Part shown: in pieces, positions 37,448 to 46,829 of the stretch | Layout of the letters: each line of letters starts with the position of its first letter | How positions within the stretch are numbered: position 1 is the first letter of the stretch | Assembly: GCA_937868725.1 (NCBI GenBank) | Contig: CALMMQ010000094.1 | Coordinates: forward strand, 1 to 51,346 | DNA from: an uncultured Pleomorphomonas sp. | Lineage (GTDB): Bacteria > Pseudomonadota > Alphaproteobacteria > Rhizobiales > Pleomorphomonadaceae | DNA: 51,346 bases | Reading direction: 5' to 3' | The notes under the pieces: generated by a model | Told to the model about the DNA's origin: nothing | What the model saw: the letters and a program-made list of their open reading frames with translations, nothing else | Database searches by the model: none | Translations under genes and position numbers: made by a program

Positions 37448-37499
37448 ATATTTGGTGGCCTCCCTATACATGACTCGTTCCAGCCCGTACAAATGAAGA

Positions 37500-38291
37500 A
37501 TGCTCAAGGATACGTTCTTCCTCCGCCTCGCCGATCTCGCCGCCTGCCTGCGCTTCCTGTCGCGCTGGCCAGTGCCACGCCTCGGCGTCCATGACGATCC
37601 GCTGGCGCTGCCGGTACTGCCGCGCGCCGCCTCGATGTTTCCGCTGGCTGGCGCCATCCTGGCCGTGCCGGCGGCGGCGGTTGGTGCCCTGCTGTCGCTG
37701 ACGGCGTTGCCGCCGCTCGCCATCGGCCTCATCATGGTGGCGCTGGTGGCCGCTCCCACCGGTGCGCTGCACGAGGACGGCCTTGCCGACACCGCCGACG
37801 GCCTCATCGGCGGCGGCAATCGCGAGCGCCGGCTCGAGATCATGAAGGACAGCCGCATCGGCACGTTCGGCGCTCTGGCGCTCATCGTCGTCATCGGTCT
37901 CAAGGCAACGCTCTATGGCGCGCTGGCGACTGGTGGCGTTGCCGTCGCCCTGGCCGCGCCGGTGGCGTTCGGCGGTCTCAGCCGGCTCGCCATGGTCTGG
38001 CTCTGGCACGAACTGCCGTCGGCTCGTCCCGATGGCCTTGCCTCCCGCCTCGGCCAGCCGGATTTCGACGCCGCCGTCGGCGCCTCGCTGGCCGGACTGC
38101 TGGTGGCGCTGCCGCTGTTTGCCATTCATGGCGTTGCCGGCATGCTGCTGGCGCTCGGCCTCGCTGCGGCGAGCGCCACCGGCCTCGCCGCGCTGGCCAA
38201 AGCCAAGATCGGCGGCCAGACCGGCGACGTTCTCGGTGCCTGCCAGGGGCTAGCGGAGACGGTACTGCTCGTCGGGCTCGTTGCCCTCTGA
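37500..38291 (+). CDS. cobS: Adenosylcobinamide-GDP ribazoletransferase (cobalamin synthase)
   Basis: A 263-residue inner-membrane enzyme joining adenosylcobinamide-GDP and alpha-ribazole (phosphate) to give cobalamin (phosphate). The hallmark [15 protein letters not shown] is present, followed by [14 protein letters not shown]; five to seven helices are visible. It uses the product of CobT, encoded divergently. RBS is weak (GAAGA). The next gene begins 21 bp after its stop. Confidence 0.94.
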   Translation: MLKDTFFLRLADLAACLRFLSRWPVPRLGVHDDPLALPVLPRAASMFPLAGAILAVPAAAVGALLSLTALPPLAIGLIMVALVAAPTGALHEDGLADTADGLIGGGNRERRLEIMKDSRIGTFGALALIVVIGLKATLYGALATGGVAVALAAPVAFGGLSRLAMVWLWHELPSARPDGLASRLGQPDFDAAVGASLAGLLVALPLFAIHGVAGMLLALGLAAASATGLAALAKAKIGGQTGDVLGACQGLAETVLLVGLVAL

Positions 38292-38312
38292 AACTCTGAT
38301 CCGGGAGGCCGC

Positions 38313-38579
38313 ATGCGCATCACCGTGTTCGCCGTGGCCATGGCCATCCTCGTCACCGGGCTGGCGCTGCTGCTGGTGTTCGGCAACGGCTCGGCGATCG
38401 CCGGACTGGCGCCGGGCGACTTTGCCAACGCCATCTACCTGACGATCTTCGCGCTGCTCGTCGGCTCGGCGCTGATACGCGGCCGCCACCGCGTCAATGC
38501 CCGACTGTGGCACGTCGCCGTCTGGCTGGCGCTCTTCGCCATCGCCATGGCCGGCTATCGCTGGTTCCATTCGCCCTGA
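38313..38579 (+). CDS. Small membrane protein resembling the N-terminal region of TIGR02281-type aspartic proteases
   Basis: An 88-residue protein with three hydrophobic segments (about 3-24, 39-56, 65-81) and a linking basic RGRHRVNARLWHVAVW. The layout, including the YLTIFALLVGSALI helix, a basic loop and a final WLALFAIAMAGYRW, resembles the membrane anchor that precedes the catalytic domain of TIGR02281 clan AA aspartic proteases, often found next to cobS in Hyphomicrobiales. Here it stops at WFHSP, and no DTGA-type protease motif follows. The strong GGGAGG site suggests it is still translated. It overlaps the end of the convergent LysR gene by 25 bp. Truncation is inference. Confidence 0.65.
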   Translation: MRITVFAVAMAILVTGLALLLVFGNGSAIAGLAPGDFANAIYLTIFALLVGSALIRGRHRVNARLWHVAVWLALFAIAMAGYRWFHSP

Positions 38580-39451
38580 TGATCGGCCTCGGTCCGTAGC
38601 CAGGCGCGGATGGTCGCGATCGCCGGCCGGTCAAGCGCCGCCGCCGGATAGACCAGGTGATAGGCGAGATCGCTGGCCAGACCTGCGGGAAATGGTGCGA
38701 TCAGGCTGCCGTCGACGAGCTCGCGTTCGACGAGCGACCGCCGGGCCAGCGCCACGCCGTGTCCCGCCTTGGCCGCCTCGATGGCGCCGTTGCAATCGGT
38801 GAAAACGGTGCCACGTGAACTGTCGACGCCCGGTGCGCCGGCTGCCTCCAGCCACAGCCGCCAATCGTGGCGGTGTTCGTCATGCAGTAGCGCCACGTGG
38901 CCAAGATCGGCGGCGACCTTCAGGGTCGGCGCCAGGATCGGGCTGCAGACCGGCACCAAGTGATCGTCGACCAGGCGCTCGCTGGTCAAGCCGTCGTAAC
39001 GGCCAAAGCCGTGGCGGATGGCGATGTCGACGCCATCGCGGCCAAAATCGGTCAGGCGGTTGGAGGCGCTGATCCGTACATCGAGGTCGGCGTGCTCAGC
39101 CTCGAAGCGGCCGAGACGCGGCACCAGCCACTGCGTCGCGAAGGATGGCGTGCAACTGATGGTGACGACGGTGAGATGGGCCTGCGCCATGACGGCGACC
39201 GTCGCCTCGCGCATCAGGCGGAAAGCTGTCCGCAGCGAAGCGAAATAGTCCTCGCCCGGCGGCGTCAGCCTCAGCTGGCGCGGCTCGCGGACGAACAGTT
39301 GGACGCCAAGGCTAGCCTCCAGCTCCCGAACCTGCAGGCTGACGGCGCCGGGCGTGACGTTCAGTTCCTCGGCGGCCCGCTTGACGCTGACATGGCGGGC
39401 GGCCGCCTCGAAGGCGCGCAAGCTGGCAAGCGCGGGCAATGGCTGGTTCAT
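38555..39451 (-). CDS. LysR family transcriptional regulator (GcvA-like)
   Basis: A 298-residue LTTR. The winged HTH covers about 5-64 (FEAAARHVSVKRAAEELNVTPGAVSLQVRELEASLG). The C-terminal periplasmic-binding-like domain contains the GcvA-type SCTPSFATQWLVPRLGRF and VDIAIRHGFG. It is transcribed divergently from an EamA exporter, which it probably controls through the 158-bp intergenic region; GCTC-N8-GAGC (39485-39500) there is a possible site. Effector unknown. Confidence 0.88.
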   Translation of the reverse strand: MNQPLPALASLRAFEAAARHVSVKRAAEELNVTPGAVSLQVRELEASLGVQLFVREPRQLRLTPPGEDYFASLRTAFRLMREATVAVMAQAHLTVVTISCTPSFATQWLVPRLGRFEAEHADLDVRISASNRLTDFGRDGVDIAIRHGFGRYDGLTSERLVDDHLVPVCSPILAPTLKVAADLGHVALLHDEHRHDWRLWLEAAGAPGVDSSRGTVFTDCNGAIEAAKAGHGVALARRSLVERELVDGSLIAPFPAGLASDLAYHLVYPAAALDRPAIATIRAWLRTEADHQGEWNQR

Positions 39452-39609
39452 GATTTATTTTTTCTCGCCAATATCAGGCAAAAAGCTCGTTTGCATGAGC
39501 GCATTTTCACCCATACTTACATTGATCTGCAAGGCACTTATCGTCGAAACGCCAAATGATTTTGACGAGAAGTTCTCGATCATCTAGCGACGACAGGAGA
39601 TCGCAGATC

Positions 39610-40569
39610 ATGGTGGAACAACGGCGCATGGGACTGACGGAATGGGGACTGCTGATGGCGCTGTCGGTGCTGTGGGGCGGCTCGTTCTTCTTCAACGGCG
39701 TCATCGTCAGGCAGTTGCCGCCCCTTACGGCCGTCGCGCTGCGTCTGGTGCTGGCAGCGCTGGTGCTGGTGCTGCTCATCCGGGCCATCGGCTTGTCGCT
39801 GCCGCGAGAGCGGCGCGTCTGGACGGCGTTCTTCGGCATGGGACTGCTCAACAATGTCGTGCCGTTCTCCCTGATCGTCTGGGGACAGACACAGATCACC
39901 AGCAGTCTTGCCGCTATCTTGAACGCCACGACACCGTTGTTCGCGGCCATTGTCGCACACGTGCTGACAGCCGACGAAAAACTGACGCGCCACAAGCTCG
40001 TCGGCATCATGGCTGGATTTGCCGGCGTGGCGATCATGATCAGCCCATCGGCGCTTTCGGGGCTGGGGGACAGGGCGCTGGCGCAGTTCGCCGTGCTCGG
40101 CGCCGCCCTCTCCTACGCGCTCGCCGGCGTGTTCGGCCGCCGCTTCAAGGCCATGGGAGTGGCGCCACTGCAAACGGCCACCGGCCAGATCACAGCGTCG
40201 GCGGTCATGCTGGTACCGGTGGCTCTGCTGGTCGACCGGCCGTGGACGCTGCCTGGCCCCAGTCTGTCGGTGTGGGCGGCCGTGGCCGGCGTCGCCCTCC
40301 TCTCGACCGCGCTCGCCTACGTCCTGTTCTTCCGCATTCTGGCGACGGCCGGCGCCTCCCACCTCATGCTGGTAACCTTCCTCATTCCGGTCAGCACCAT
40401 GCTGCTCGGCTGGCTGTGGCTTGGCGAGTTCTTGGAGGCCAGGCAATTCGTCGGCATGGCCCTCATCGCCGCCGGGCTGGTGGCGATCGATGGCCGCCTC
40501 TTGGCGGCTCTGAAATCGCGCCGACGCACACCGCCCGATCCGGATCACTTCATCGGTCAGGATATCTAA
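39610..40569 (+). CDS. EamA/DMT family transporter
   Basis: A 319-residue inner-membrane protein with ten helices in two EamA repeats (about 12-135 and 150-290). Motifs include LWGGSFFFNGVIV near the start and GWLWLGEFLEARQFVGMALIAAG in the last helices. Members export amino acids, metabolites or drugs. AGGAG lies ten nt before the ATG at 39610. It is paired with the divergent LysR gene. A copy of a dispersed repeat begins right at its stop codon. Confidence 0.9.
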   Translation: MVEQRRMGLTEWGLLMALSVLWGGSFFFNGVIVRQLPPLTAVALRLVLAALVLVLLIRAIGLSLPRERRVWTAFFGMGLLNNVVPFSLIVWGQTQITSSLAAILNATTPLFAAIVAHVLTADEKLTRHKLVGIMAGFAGVAIMISPSALSGLGDRALAQFAVLGAALSYALAGVFGRRFKAMGVAPLQTATGQITASAVMLVPVALLVDRPWTLPGPSLSVWAAVAGVALLSTALAYVLFFRILATAGASHLMLVTFLIPVSTMLLGWLWLGEFLEARQFVGMALIAAGLVAIDGRLLAALKSRRRTPPDPDHFIGQDI

Positions 40570-40683
40570 AGCGCTTTCCGAGCTGACTCTTCAGTCAGGT
40601 CGACATGAACTCGCGCCAGTTCCAATAGTTTGAGCAGGTGCTTGTCGATCAGCTTGCTTCAAACTGATCGGCAGGTGCACTCG
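40568..40683 (-). repeat. Dispersed two-hairpin repeat, copy 1
   Basis: About 115 bp, matching in reverse complement the element at 49036-49150. Hairpin A is CGAGCTGAC (40579-40587) / GTCAGGTCG (40594-40602), one mismatch. Hairpin B is CGATCAGCTTG (40646-40656) / CAAACTGATCG (40660-40670), one mismatch. A TGAGCAGG block (CCTGCTCA in copy 2 orientation) lies between. It starts at the EamA stop codon. The structure is of the kind of mobile palindromic intergenic repeats. Confidence 0.7.
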
Positions 40684-40714
40684 TGACCCTTCGGGACTGA
40701 GCCTTGGCCCCGCC

Positions 40715-41689
40715 TCAGTCGCCGACGCGGCGAGCGAAACGGGCGGCGAGGAAGCTGACGATGACCAGTTGCAGGAAGTGGAACATCATGATCGGCGCGA
40801 TGATCAGGCCGAGCGCCGGTGTCGAGCCGAACACCACCTTGGCCAGCGGCGCACCGGTGGCCAGCGACTTCTTGGAACCGCAGAACTGGCAGGCGATGCG
40901 GTCGCGCACGTTGAAGCCCATGGCGGTGCAGACGACATCGGTGATGGCGTAGACGGCCAGGAACAATACCACGGCGCCGACGGCGATCTCGACCACCACC
41001 AGCACGTCGTTGCCGCTCCAGACACCGGCTGCCACCGAGTCGCAGAACGAGTTGTAGACGATGGCCAGGATGGTGGTGCGGTCGGCGAGCTTGACCCAGC
41101 TGGCATTGCGCTTGGCCCAGGCGCCGAGCCAGTGGCGGGCGATCTGGCCGACGACGATCGGCACCAGCACCAATAGCGTCACCTTGAGGATGACCGGCAG
41201 CAGCGGCATATCGATGCCGTTGCGGCTCATGTACCAGCTCATCAACGCCGGCGTGATGAACACGCCGAGAAAGCTCGACAGCGAGGCATTGAACACGGCG
41301 GCCGGCACGTTGCCGCGGGCGATGTTGGTCATGGCCACCGATGAGGACACCGTCGAGGGCAGCGCCGCCACGTAGAAGAAGCCCAGCCACAGATTGTCGG
41401 AGAATATGCCGGGCGTCAGCCAGCGCCAGGCGATGACCAGAACGGGAAACAGCACGAAAGTGGCAAGCTGCACACAGATGTGCAGCTTCCACTGCATGAT
41501 GCCGTCCTTCATCTTCTCCGGCGACAGCGTCAGGCCGTAGAGGAAGAAGACGATGGAGACGCCGTAGGTGGTGGCATAGTCGAAATGCAGCGCGCCGCCG
41601 CTAACGCCGGGCGTCGGCCAGATGAGGGCGAGCACCACCATGGCGACGAGGCCGAGCAGAAACGGATCAATCTTGAGTCTGGCGAGCAT
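40715..41689 (-). CDS. Bile acid:sodium symporter-like transporter (SBF-like, SLC10A7 type)
   Basis: A 324-residue inner-membrane protein with about ten helices. The N-terminal GVSIVFFLYGLTLSPEKMKDGIMQWKLH and the middle LPSTVSSSVAMTNIARGNVPAAVFNASLSSFLGVFITP are hallmarks of the SBF-like (PF13593) group, related to SLC10A7. The transported solute is unknown; the family is widespread and not limited to bile acids. Cysteines in ACQFCGSKKSLATG are conserved in this subgroup. It is convergent with the EamA gene across the repeat copy. Confidence 0.88.
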   Translation of the reverse strand: MLARLKIDPFLLGLVAMVVLALIWPTPGVSGGALHFDYATTYGVSIVFFLYGLTLSPEKMKDGIMQWKLHICVQLATFVLFPVLVIAWRWLTPGIFSDNLWLGFFYVAALPSTVSSSVAMTNIARGNVPAAVFNASLSSFLGVFITPALMSWYMSRNGIDMPLLPVILKVTLLVLVPIVVGQIARHWLGAWAKRNASWVKLADRTTILAIVYNSFCDSVAAGVWSGNDVLVVVEIAVGAVVLFLAVYAITDVVCTAMGFNVRDRIACQFCGSKKSLATGAPLAKVVFGSTPALGLIIAPIMMFHFLQLVIVSFLAARFARRVGD

Positions 41690-41818
41690 GAGCGACAGTC
41701 CGGTCGACGGCGGAGGTCATTTCGGCCGGCGCCTTGCACAATTCGCTTAGACTTTTGTCTTAACCGACGCGAGCCGTCAATCACCCGCTGCCCGGCTCTA
41801 ACCAATAGCGCACCACGC

Positions 41819-42682
41819 TCAGAACAGACCGCCGCTACCCGGCATCGGCGGGGCTTCCTTGAGCAACACCAGCTCGATGCGGCGGTTGCCCGACAGGAAC
41901 GGGTCGTCCGGAAACAGGGGATCCTTGTCGGCGACGCCGATGATCTGGGCCAGGCTGCCGGCCCCAAGACCGAAGTTGCCCATGATCTCGGCCACCGACA
42001 GGGCGCGTTCGCTGGACAGGCGCCAGGCGGCACCGCCGGGAATGGCCATGTCGCCGGTCGATTCGGTGTGACCGACGATCTGCAGCCGGCCGGGCATCTG
42101 CTGGATGACCGTGGCGATGCGCGACAGCAGGATCTTCATGCGGTCGGTCGGCACGCGCGACTGCGGCGCGAACATCGGCCGGCCGTCCTGGTCGATGATG
42201 GAGATGTGCAGGCCATCCTTCTCGTTGCGCAGCACGATCTGCTTGGAGAGCTCGGCGTAGTCAGGCAGGTCCTGCAGCGACTGACGCAGCGATTCGGCGG
42301 CGGTCAGGAACTCGCGCGGCTTGTTGTCGGCCGACTTCTCGAACTTGTTGGTGTCGACCTCGGGGCCTTGCTGATTGTAGCGGTCGTTGAACTGGCTGGC
42401 GAACTCCGACATGTCGGCCAGCGTCGTCGCCTCGGTGTCGCGGGGGTATTTGCGCTCGGGGATGCCGTTCTGTTCGATCATGCCGGCCGGGCGCTGCACC
42501 GACTGGTAGCCGAAGGCATCGCGCATCGAGCCGGCGGCGTCGTGCAGCTTCTGTTCGTCCTGGCTCGAGAACGACACGATCATCACGAACAACGCCATGA
42601 GCAGGCTCATCAGGTCGGCGAACGTGATGACCCACGGCGCGCCGCCGTGTCCGCCTCCTCCGCCGCCTTTCTTCTTGCTCAT
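41819..42682 (-). CDS. motB: MotB/PomB-type flagellar motor stator protein
   Basis: A 287-residue ion-channel and peptidoglycan-anchoring stator protein. After a Lys/Gly-rich N-terminus (MSKKKGGGGGGHGG) the single helix holds the ion-binding Asp: PWVITFADLMSLLMALFVM, D23. The periplasmic OmpA-like domain (about 150-280) has LQIVGHTESTG and LSSERALSVAEIM. Order motA then motB with 35 bp between them. The H+ or Na+ preference cannot be decided by eye. No other flagellar genes lie in the window. Confidence 0.9.
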   Translation of the reverse strand: MSKKKGGGGGGHGGAPWVITFADLMSLLMALFVMIVSFSSQDEQKLHDAAGSMRDAFGYQSVQRPAGMIEQNGIPERKYPRDTEATTLADMSEFASQFNDRYNQQGPEVDTNKFEKSADNKPREFLTAAESLRQSLQDLPDYAELSKQIVLRNEKDGLHISIIDQDGRPMFAPQSRVPTDRMKILLSRIATVIQQMPGRLQIVGHTESTGDMAIPGGAAWRLSSERALSVAEIMGNFGLGAGSLAQIIGVADKDPLFPDDPFLSGNRRIELVLLKEAPPMPGSGGLF

Positions 42683-42717
42683 GCGCTGCTTCCGTCAGTT
42701 TACGGCTGGCCGTGGGG

Positions 42718-43497
42718 TCAGGCCGCTTCCTTGTTGGCTTCCGCCTTGGCGCGATGCTTGAGCGGCAGGTAGGACAGGAGCTCCTCGTGCACCTGCTTGG
42801 GACTCTTGTTCTCGCGGATCAGGATGACCGCGTCGATGATCATCGACTGGATTTCAGCCTCGTGCGCGGCCCGGTTGCCCAGCTTGTCGGACAGGGGCGA
42901 CGCCATGACGTTGGCGATGACGGCGCCATAAAGCGTGGTCAGCAGGGCGATCGACATGGCCGGGCCGATCTGCTTGGGGTCGGACATGTGGGCGAACAGC
43001 GACACCAGACCGATGATGGTGCCCACCATGCCCATGCCCGGCGCGGCTTCGGAAATCTTGGCCCAGGCGGTGTGGCCCATGTGCAGGCGTTCGAACTGCA
43101 GGTCGCGCTCGCGTTCCAGCACATGGCGAATGGTTTCGGCGCTATAGCCGTCGGCGATCATCTGGATCGCCTTCTTGAGGAAGGGCTCGTCGATTTCCAG
43201 CTTTTCGAGGCCGAGCGGCCCCTGCTTGCGCGCCACTTCGGCGATCTCGGTGAGTTCGTCGAGCAGGTGCAGCGCGTCATGCGACTTATAGAAGACCGCT
43301 TCCTTGAACCCGCCGAACACGGCGATCGGGAAAGTCTTGAGCGTGTAGCGTCCGAGCAGCGCCACCAGCGCGCCAACGATGACGACGTTGGTCGCCAGGA
43401 GGTTCATGAACATCATGATGTTCGAACCTTCCAGCAGAATGGCCATGTAGAGCACGCCAAAGCCGCCGAATACGCCCAGGAGGGTTGCTATATCCAT
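42718..43497 (-). CDS. motA: MotA/PomA-type flagellar motor stator protein
   Basis: A 259-residue four-helix membrane protein of the MotA/TolQ/ExbB family. It closely resembles PomA in layout: MDIATLLGVFGGFGVLYMAILLEG, a cytoplasmic loop with ERERDLQFERLHMGHTAW, and helices 3-4 with EAAPGMGMVGTIIGLVSL and ALLTTLYGAVIANVMASP. Together with MotB it forms the torque-generating 5:2 stator. The upstream 198 bp contain several TTAA motifs. Confidence 0.9.
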   Translation of the reverse strand: MDIATLLGVFGGFGVLYMAILLEGSNIMMFMNLLATNVVIVGALVALLGRYTLKTFPIAVFGGFKEAVFYKSHDALHLLDELTEIAEVARKQGPLGLEKLEIDEPFLKKAIQMIADGYSAETIRHVLERERDLQFERLHMGHTAWAKISEAAPGMGMVGTIIGLVSLFAHMSDPKQIGPAMSIALLTTLYGAVIANVMASPLSDKLGNRAAHEAEIQSMIIDAVILIRENKSPKQVHEELLSYLPLKHRAKAEANKEAA

Positions 43498-43640
43498 CAG
43501 TCGCCTGACGCCGGGGGGAACGAAGAACAGATCGGCCGCGACCGGCCCTAACCCCAGCTCGCCAACATTAACGATGACGCGGATAAAATGTGCTTAAGGA
43601 ACAGGGTTAACGCGAGTTGAACACTCGCCCGCCAACGCAA

Positions 43641-43662
43641 GACGGCGCCCGAAGGCGCCGTC
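43641..43662 (-). terminator. Probable terminator of gatB
   Basis: GACGGCGCC (43641-43649), loop CGAA, GGCGCCGTC (43654-43662), perfect 9-bp stem 33 bp past the gatB stop. The leftward flank is TTGCG, so the T-run is poor. Likely but not certain. Confidence 0.5.
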
Positions 43663-43695
43663 GATGGATGCACTCGGCGATTCGATAAGCCGTCG

Positions 43696-45174
43696 TCACT
43701 CGATGCCGAGCTTCTTCTTGACAAGCTCGTTCACCGCCTGCGGGTTGGCCTTGCCGCCGGTGGCCTTCATCACCTGACCGACGAACCATCCGGCGAGCGT
43801 CGGCTTGGCGCGCGCCTGCTCGGCCTTGTCGGGGTTGGCGGCCACCACGTCCTCGACCGCCTTCTCGATGGCGCCGGTGTCGGTGACCTGCTTGAGGCCA
43901 CGCGCCTCGACCAGCTGCCGCGGATCGCCACCCTCGGTATAGACGATTTCGAACAGGTCCTTGGCAATCTTGCCGGAGATGGTCTTGTCGCCGATCAGGT
44001 CGACGATGGCGCCGAGCTGCTCGGGCGTCACGGGCGAGGCCTCGATGCCCTTGCTGTCCTTGTTGAGGCGGCCGAACAGCTCGTTGATCATGAAGTTGGC
44101 AACGGCCTTGCCGTCGCGCCCCTTGGCCACCTGCTCGTAGTAGTCGGCCGAGGCGCGTTCCAGCGTCAGCACCATGGCGTCATAGGGGGTGACGCCGTAT
44201 TCGGCGATGAAGCGGGCCTTCTTCTCGTCCGGCAGTTCCGGCAGATAGGCCTTGAGGGCATCGACCCAGGCCGGATCGAGCTCGAGCGGCAGCAGGTCCG
44301 GATCGGGGAAATAGCGATAATCGTGCGCTTCTTCCTTGGACCGCATCGACCGCGTCTCGCCCTTGGCGGCGTCGTAGAGGCGGGTTTCCTGATCGATCTT
44401 GCCGCCATCCTCGAGGATGCCGATCTGGCGGCGCGCCTCGTACTCCACCGCCTGGGCGGCAAAGCGCATCGAGTTGACGTTCTTGATCTCGCAGCGCGTG
44501 CCGAGCGGGCCGCCGGGCTTGCGCACGGAAACGTTGATGTCGGCGCGCATGGAGCCTTCCTCCATGTTGCCGTCGCAGGTGCCGAGATAGCGCAGGATGG
44601 TGCGGAGCTTGGCAAGGTAGGCCTTGACCTCTTCCGACGAGCGCAGGTCCGGCTTGGAGACGATCTCCATCAACGCCACGCCAGAGCGGTTGAGGTCGAC
44701 GAAGGACATGGTCGGGTGCTGGTCGTGGATCGACTTGCCGGCGTCCTGTTCGAGATGCAGGCGCTCGATGCCGATCTCGACCACGCCCTCGGGCATATCG
44801 AGCAGCACGCTGCCCTCACCGACGATCGGCTGCTTGTACTGGCTGATCTGGTAGCCCTGCGGCAGATCCGGGTAGAAGTAGTTCTTGCGGTCGAACACCG
44901 AATAGAGGTTGATCGCTGCCTTGAGGCCGAGGCCGGTGCGGATGGCCTGAGCCACGCATTCCTCGTTGATCACCGGCAGCATGCCGGGCATTGCCGCGTC
45001 GACGAGGCTGACGTGCATGTTCGGCTCGGCACCGAACACCGCCGAGGCACCGGAGAACAGCTTGGCATTGGAGGTGACCTGGGCGTGCACTTCGAGGCCG
45101 ATGACGATTTCCCAGTCGCCGGTGGCGCCCTTGATCAGCTTCTTGGGGTCGGGAGTACGGACTGCCATGTTCAT
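43696..45174 (-). CDS. gatB: Asp-tRNA(Asn)/Glu-tRNA(Gln) amidotransferase subunit B
   Basis: A 492-residue subunit that phosphorylates mischarged Glu-tRNA-Gln (or Asp-tRNA-Asn) and receives ammonia from GatA. The N-terminal catalytic cradle has [27 protein letters not shown] and [17 protein letters not shown]; the C-terminal YqeY-like tail domain (about 340-492) ends [19 protein letters not shown]. It is separate from the gatC-gatA operon by three genes but on the same strand. Confidence 0.97.
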   Translation of the reverse strand: MNMAVRTPDPKKLIKGATGDWEIVIGLEVHAQVTSNAKLFSGASAVFGAEPNMHVSLVDAAMPGMLPVINEECVAQAIRTGLGLKAAINLYSVFDRKNYFYPDLPQGYQISQYKQPIVGEGSVLLDMPEGVVEIGIERLHLEQDAGKSIHDQHPTMSFVDLNRSGVALMEIVSKPDLRSSEEVKAYLAKLRTILRYLGTCDGNMEEGSMRADINVSVRKPGGPLGTRCEIKNVNSMRFAAQAVEYEARRQIGILEDGGKIDQETRLYDAAKGETRSMRSKEEAHDYRYFPDPDLLPLELDPAWVDALKAYLPELPDEKKARFIAEYGVTPYDAMVLTLERASADYYEQVAKGRDGKAVANFMINELFGRLNKDSKGIEASPVTPEQLGAIVDLIGDKTISGKIAKDLFEIVYTEGGDPRQLVEARGLKQVTDTGAIEKAVEDVVAANPDKAEQARAKPTLAGWFVGQVMKATGGKANPQAVNELVKKKLGIE

Positions 45175-45292
45175 CGAAACACTCTCGGATCGAACGGACT
45201 ACTCATCAGCTGCGGGATAACCCGTTTTCGCGGCGGCGTAAACGGGGAAGGCTTGCATTAGCCGCTCGTTCCGGTGCGACGCGCCACCCGAA

Positions 45293-45324
45293 AAGCCAAA
45301 GGGCGGCGCATTGCCGCGCCGCCC
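45293..45324 (-). terminator. Terminator of the phytase-like gene
   Basis: GGGCGGCGC (45301-45309) and GCGCCGCCC (45316-45324) are a perfect stem; leftward the sequence continues TTTGGCTTTT. It lies 27 bp beyond the stop of the phytase-like gene. Confidence 0.65.
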
Positions 45325-45350
45325 CCCACAAGAGAACGTCCGATCCCGCC

Positions 45351-46757
45351 TCAGTCGAGTTGCAAGCGGTAGACCAGCACCATGGTGTCGACATCGACAT
45401 CGGCCTTGTAGGCAGCGCCGACCTGGAAGCCGTCGGTGGTCAGAAAATCGTTGTCGTTGGCAACCAGCACGAACACATCCTTGGGGTGGGCGGTGTCGAA
45501 GGCCGGCACGATCGCCATCGCCTCCCACTTCTCCGACAGGTCGGTCGCGTCATGCGGCGCGCCGTTGTGCAGACCGGCCTTGGCAAGTTCGGTATTGTCA
45601 TTGAGGTCGACGACGGTGGTGAGACGGGCCGGCTTGACGGCGGCGTCGAGCATGCCCTTGGGCGCCACCGGCTTCAGGCCGTCAAAGTCGCTGCCGGCAA
45701 TGTTGGTGGCGCCGGAGAAGTCGAGCAGGTCGATGCGACGGTAGGCCGACGTATCGCCCTTGACGCCCCAGCCGTTGTTGGAGTCGCGCGACAGCAGCAG
45801 CAGGCGGCCGTCCGGCAGCAGGGCGAGCTCGCTCTGAGCGGCAACAACCGTCTTGTCGCCATCCTTGAAGGTCGGCAGCGGCACGACGTACTCGGCCTTG
45901 AGCGTCAGCTGGTCCGGGTTCGACGCATCGTAGACCAGGGCGCGGGTGTTCATGCGGGTCGACTTCTTGTCGCCGCCGTCCTGGCGCGTCGCGCTCTGCA
46001 GCACGACGGTCAGCGTCTTGTCGGCCGGGTTGAAGGCCATACCCTCAAAGCCCTGATTGTTCTGGCGGCCGGTCTCCGGATCCTCCGGATCGGGCTTCGA
46101 CGCCCCCGGACCGGGATTGTTGGAGGCGAAGTTGACGGCGCCCTTGCGCATCGGCAGGAAGGCCGGCGGCGGCAGCGTCGCCGACAGCATCTGGCCGGCG
46201 GCCGAGACGTGGTAGACGGCCGGGCCGTACTCGTCGGAGATCATCAGCGAGCCGTCGGGCAGGCGGACGATGGCCTCCGGGTCGAGACTGACGGCGCCGG
46301 TGACGGCGCCTGGCAGGTCGGCGCCGTTGGCCCTGTTGAGGCCGACCGGATCAAGGCCGGTCAGCGACTTGCCGGTCTTGTCGGTGAGCAGCACCGTGTC
46401 TTCGAGCTTGAGCTCGGCAACCGCAGCCTTGCCGGCGGCGGGAGCGGCAAAGCTGATCGAGAGCGTGTTGAAGCGGATGCGGTAATCGGTAGTGCCTTCG
46501 ACGTTGTAGCCGCGGTCGGGCAGCAGCAGCACCTCACCGGCATAGCCGGTGTCGGTCTTGCGAAAATCGAGGGCGGCCATGCCGGAGCCGGAACCGAAGG
46601 TTTCGCCAAACTTGTCGCGCAGCGCCGCCGGCAGGCGGCCGACGGCCACCAGTCCCTTGTTGAGCGGCAGATCGGCGGCGGTGGCGGGTGTCGCCAGCGG
46701 GGCGGCACCAGCCAGAAGCCATAGCACGAGGGCAAGAAGCGGATAGCGGGCCTGCAT
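45351..46757 (-). CDS. Phytase-like esterase domain protein, exported
   Basis: A 468-residue protein with a signal peptide (1-27, ending ATPATAA) followed by the esterase-like activity of phytase domain (PF13449). Features are a beta-propeller-like pattern with LLPDRGYNVEG, SLDPEAIVRLPDGSLMISDEYGPAVY, NNQGFEGMAFNP, ELALLPDGRLLLLSRDS and a final KWEAMAIVPAFD. The DRG, DEYGP and EG motifs may bind calcium. It is expected in the periplasm; enzymatic activity is unproven. GAGGAG precedes the ATG. Confidence 0.86.
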   Translation of the reverse strand: MQARYPLLALVLWLLAGAAPLATPATAADLPLNKGLVAVGRLPAALRDKFGETFGSGSGMAALDFRKTDTGYAGEVLLLPDRGYNVEGTTDYRIRFNTLSISFAAPAAGKAAVAELKLEDTVLLTDKTGKSLTGLDPVGLNRANGADLPGAVTGAVSLDPEAIVRLPDGSLMISDEYGPAVYHVSAAGQMLSATLPPPAFLPMRKGAVNFASNNPGPGASKPDPEDPETGRQNNQGFEGMAFNPADKTLTVVLQSATRQDGGDKKSTRMNTRALVYDASNPDQLTLKAEYVVPLPTFKDGDKTVVAAQSELALLPDGRLLLLSRDSNNGWGVKGDTSAYRRIDLLDFSGATNIAGSDFDGLKPVAPKGMLDAAVKPARLTTVVDLNDNTELAKAGLHNGAPHDATDLSEKWEAMAIVPAFDTAHPKDVFVLVANDNDFLTTDGFQVGAAYKADVDVDTMVLVYRLQLD

Positions 46758-46829
46758 GGGAAACTCCTCGATAGAATTGCGAAGGCTCTGCTTAGCCCGC
46801 CCGTTTGACAGGCGCGTGACGGCAACCGC

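Noticed and set aside
37370-37499. Cobalamin riboswitch before cobT or cobS
   Set aside because: The B12-box and the surrounding helices of that class are not found on either strand, and 130 bp between two start codons is too short for the usual 200-nt element.
43569-43613. TTAA motifs upstream of motA as CtrA binding sites
   Set aside because: The nearest pair is separated by 9 bp, whereas the CtrA consensus requires 7 bp (TTAA-N7-TTAA).
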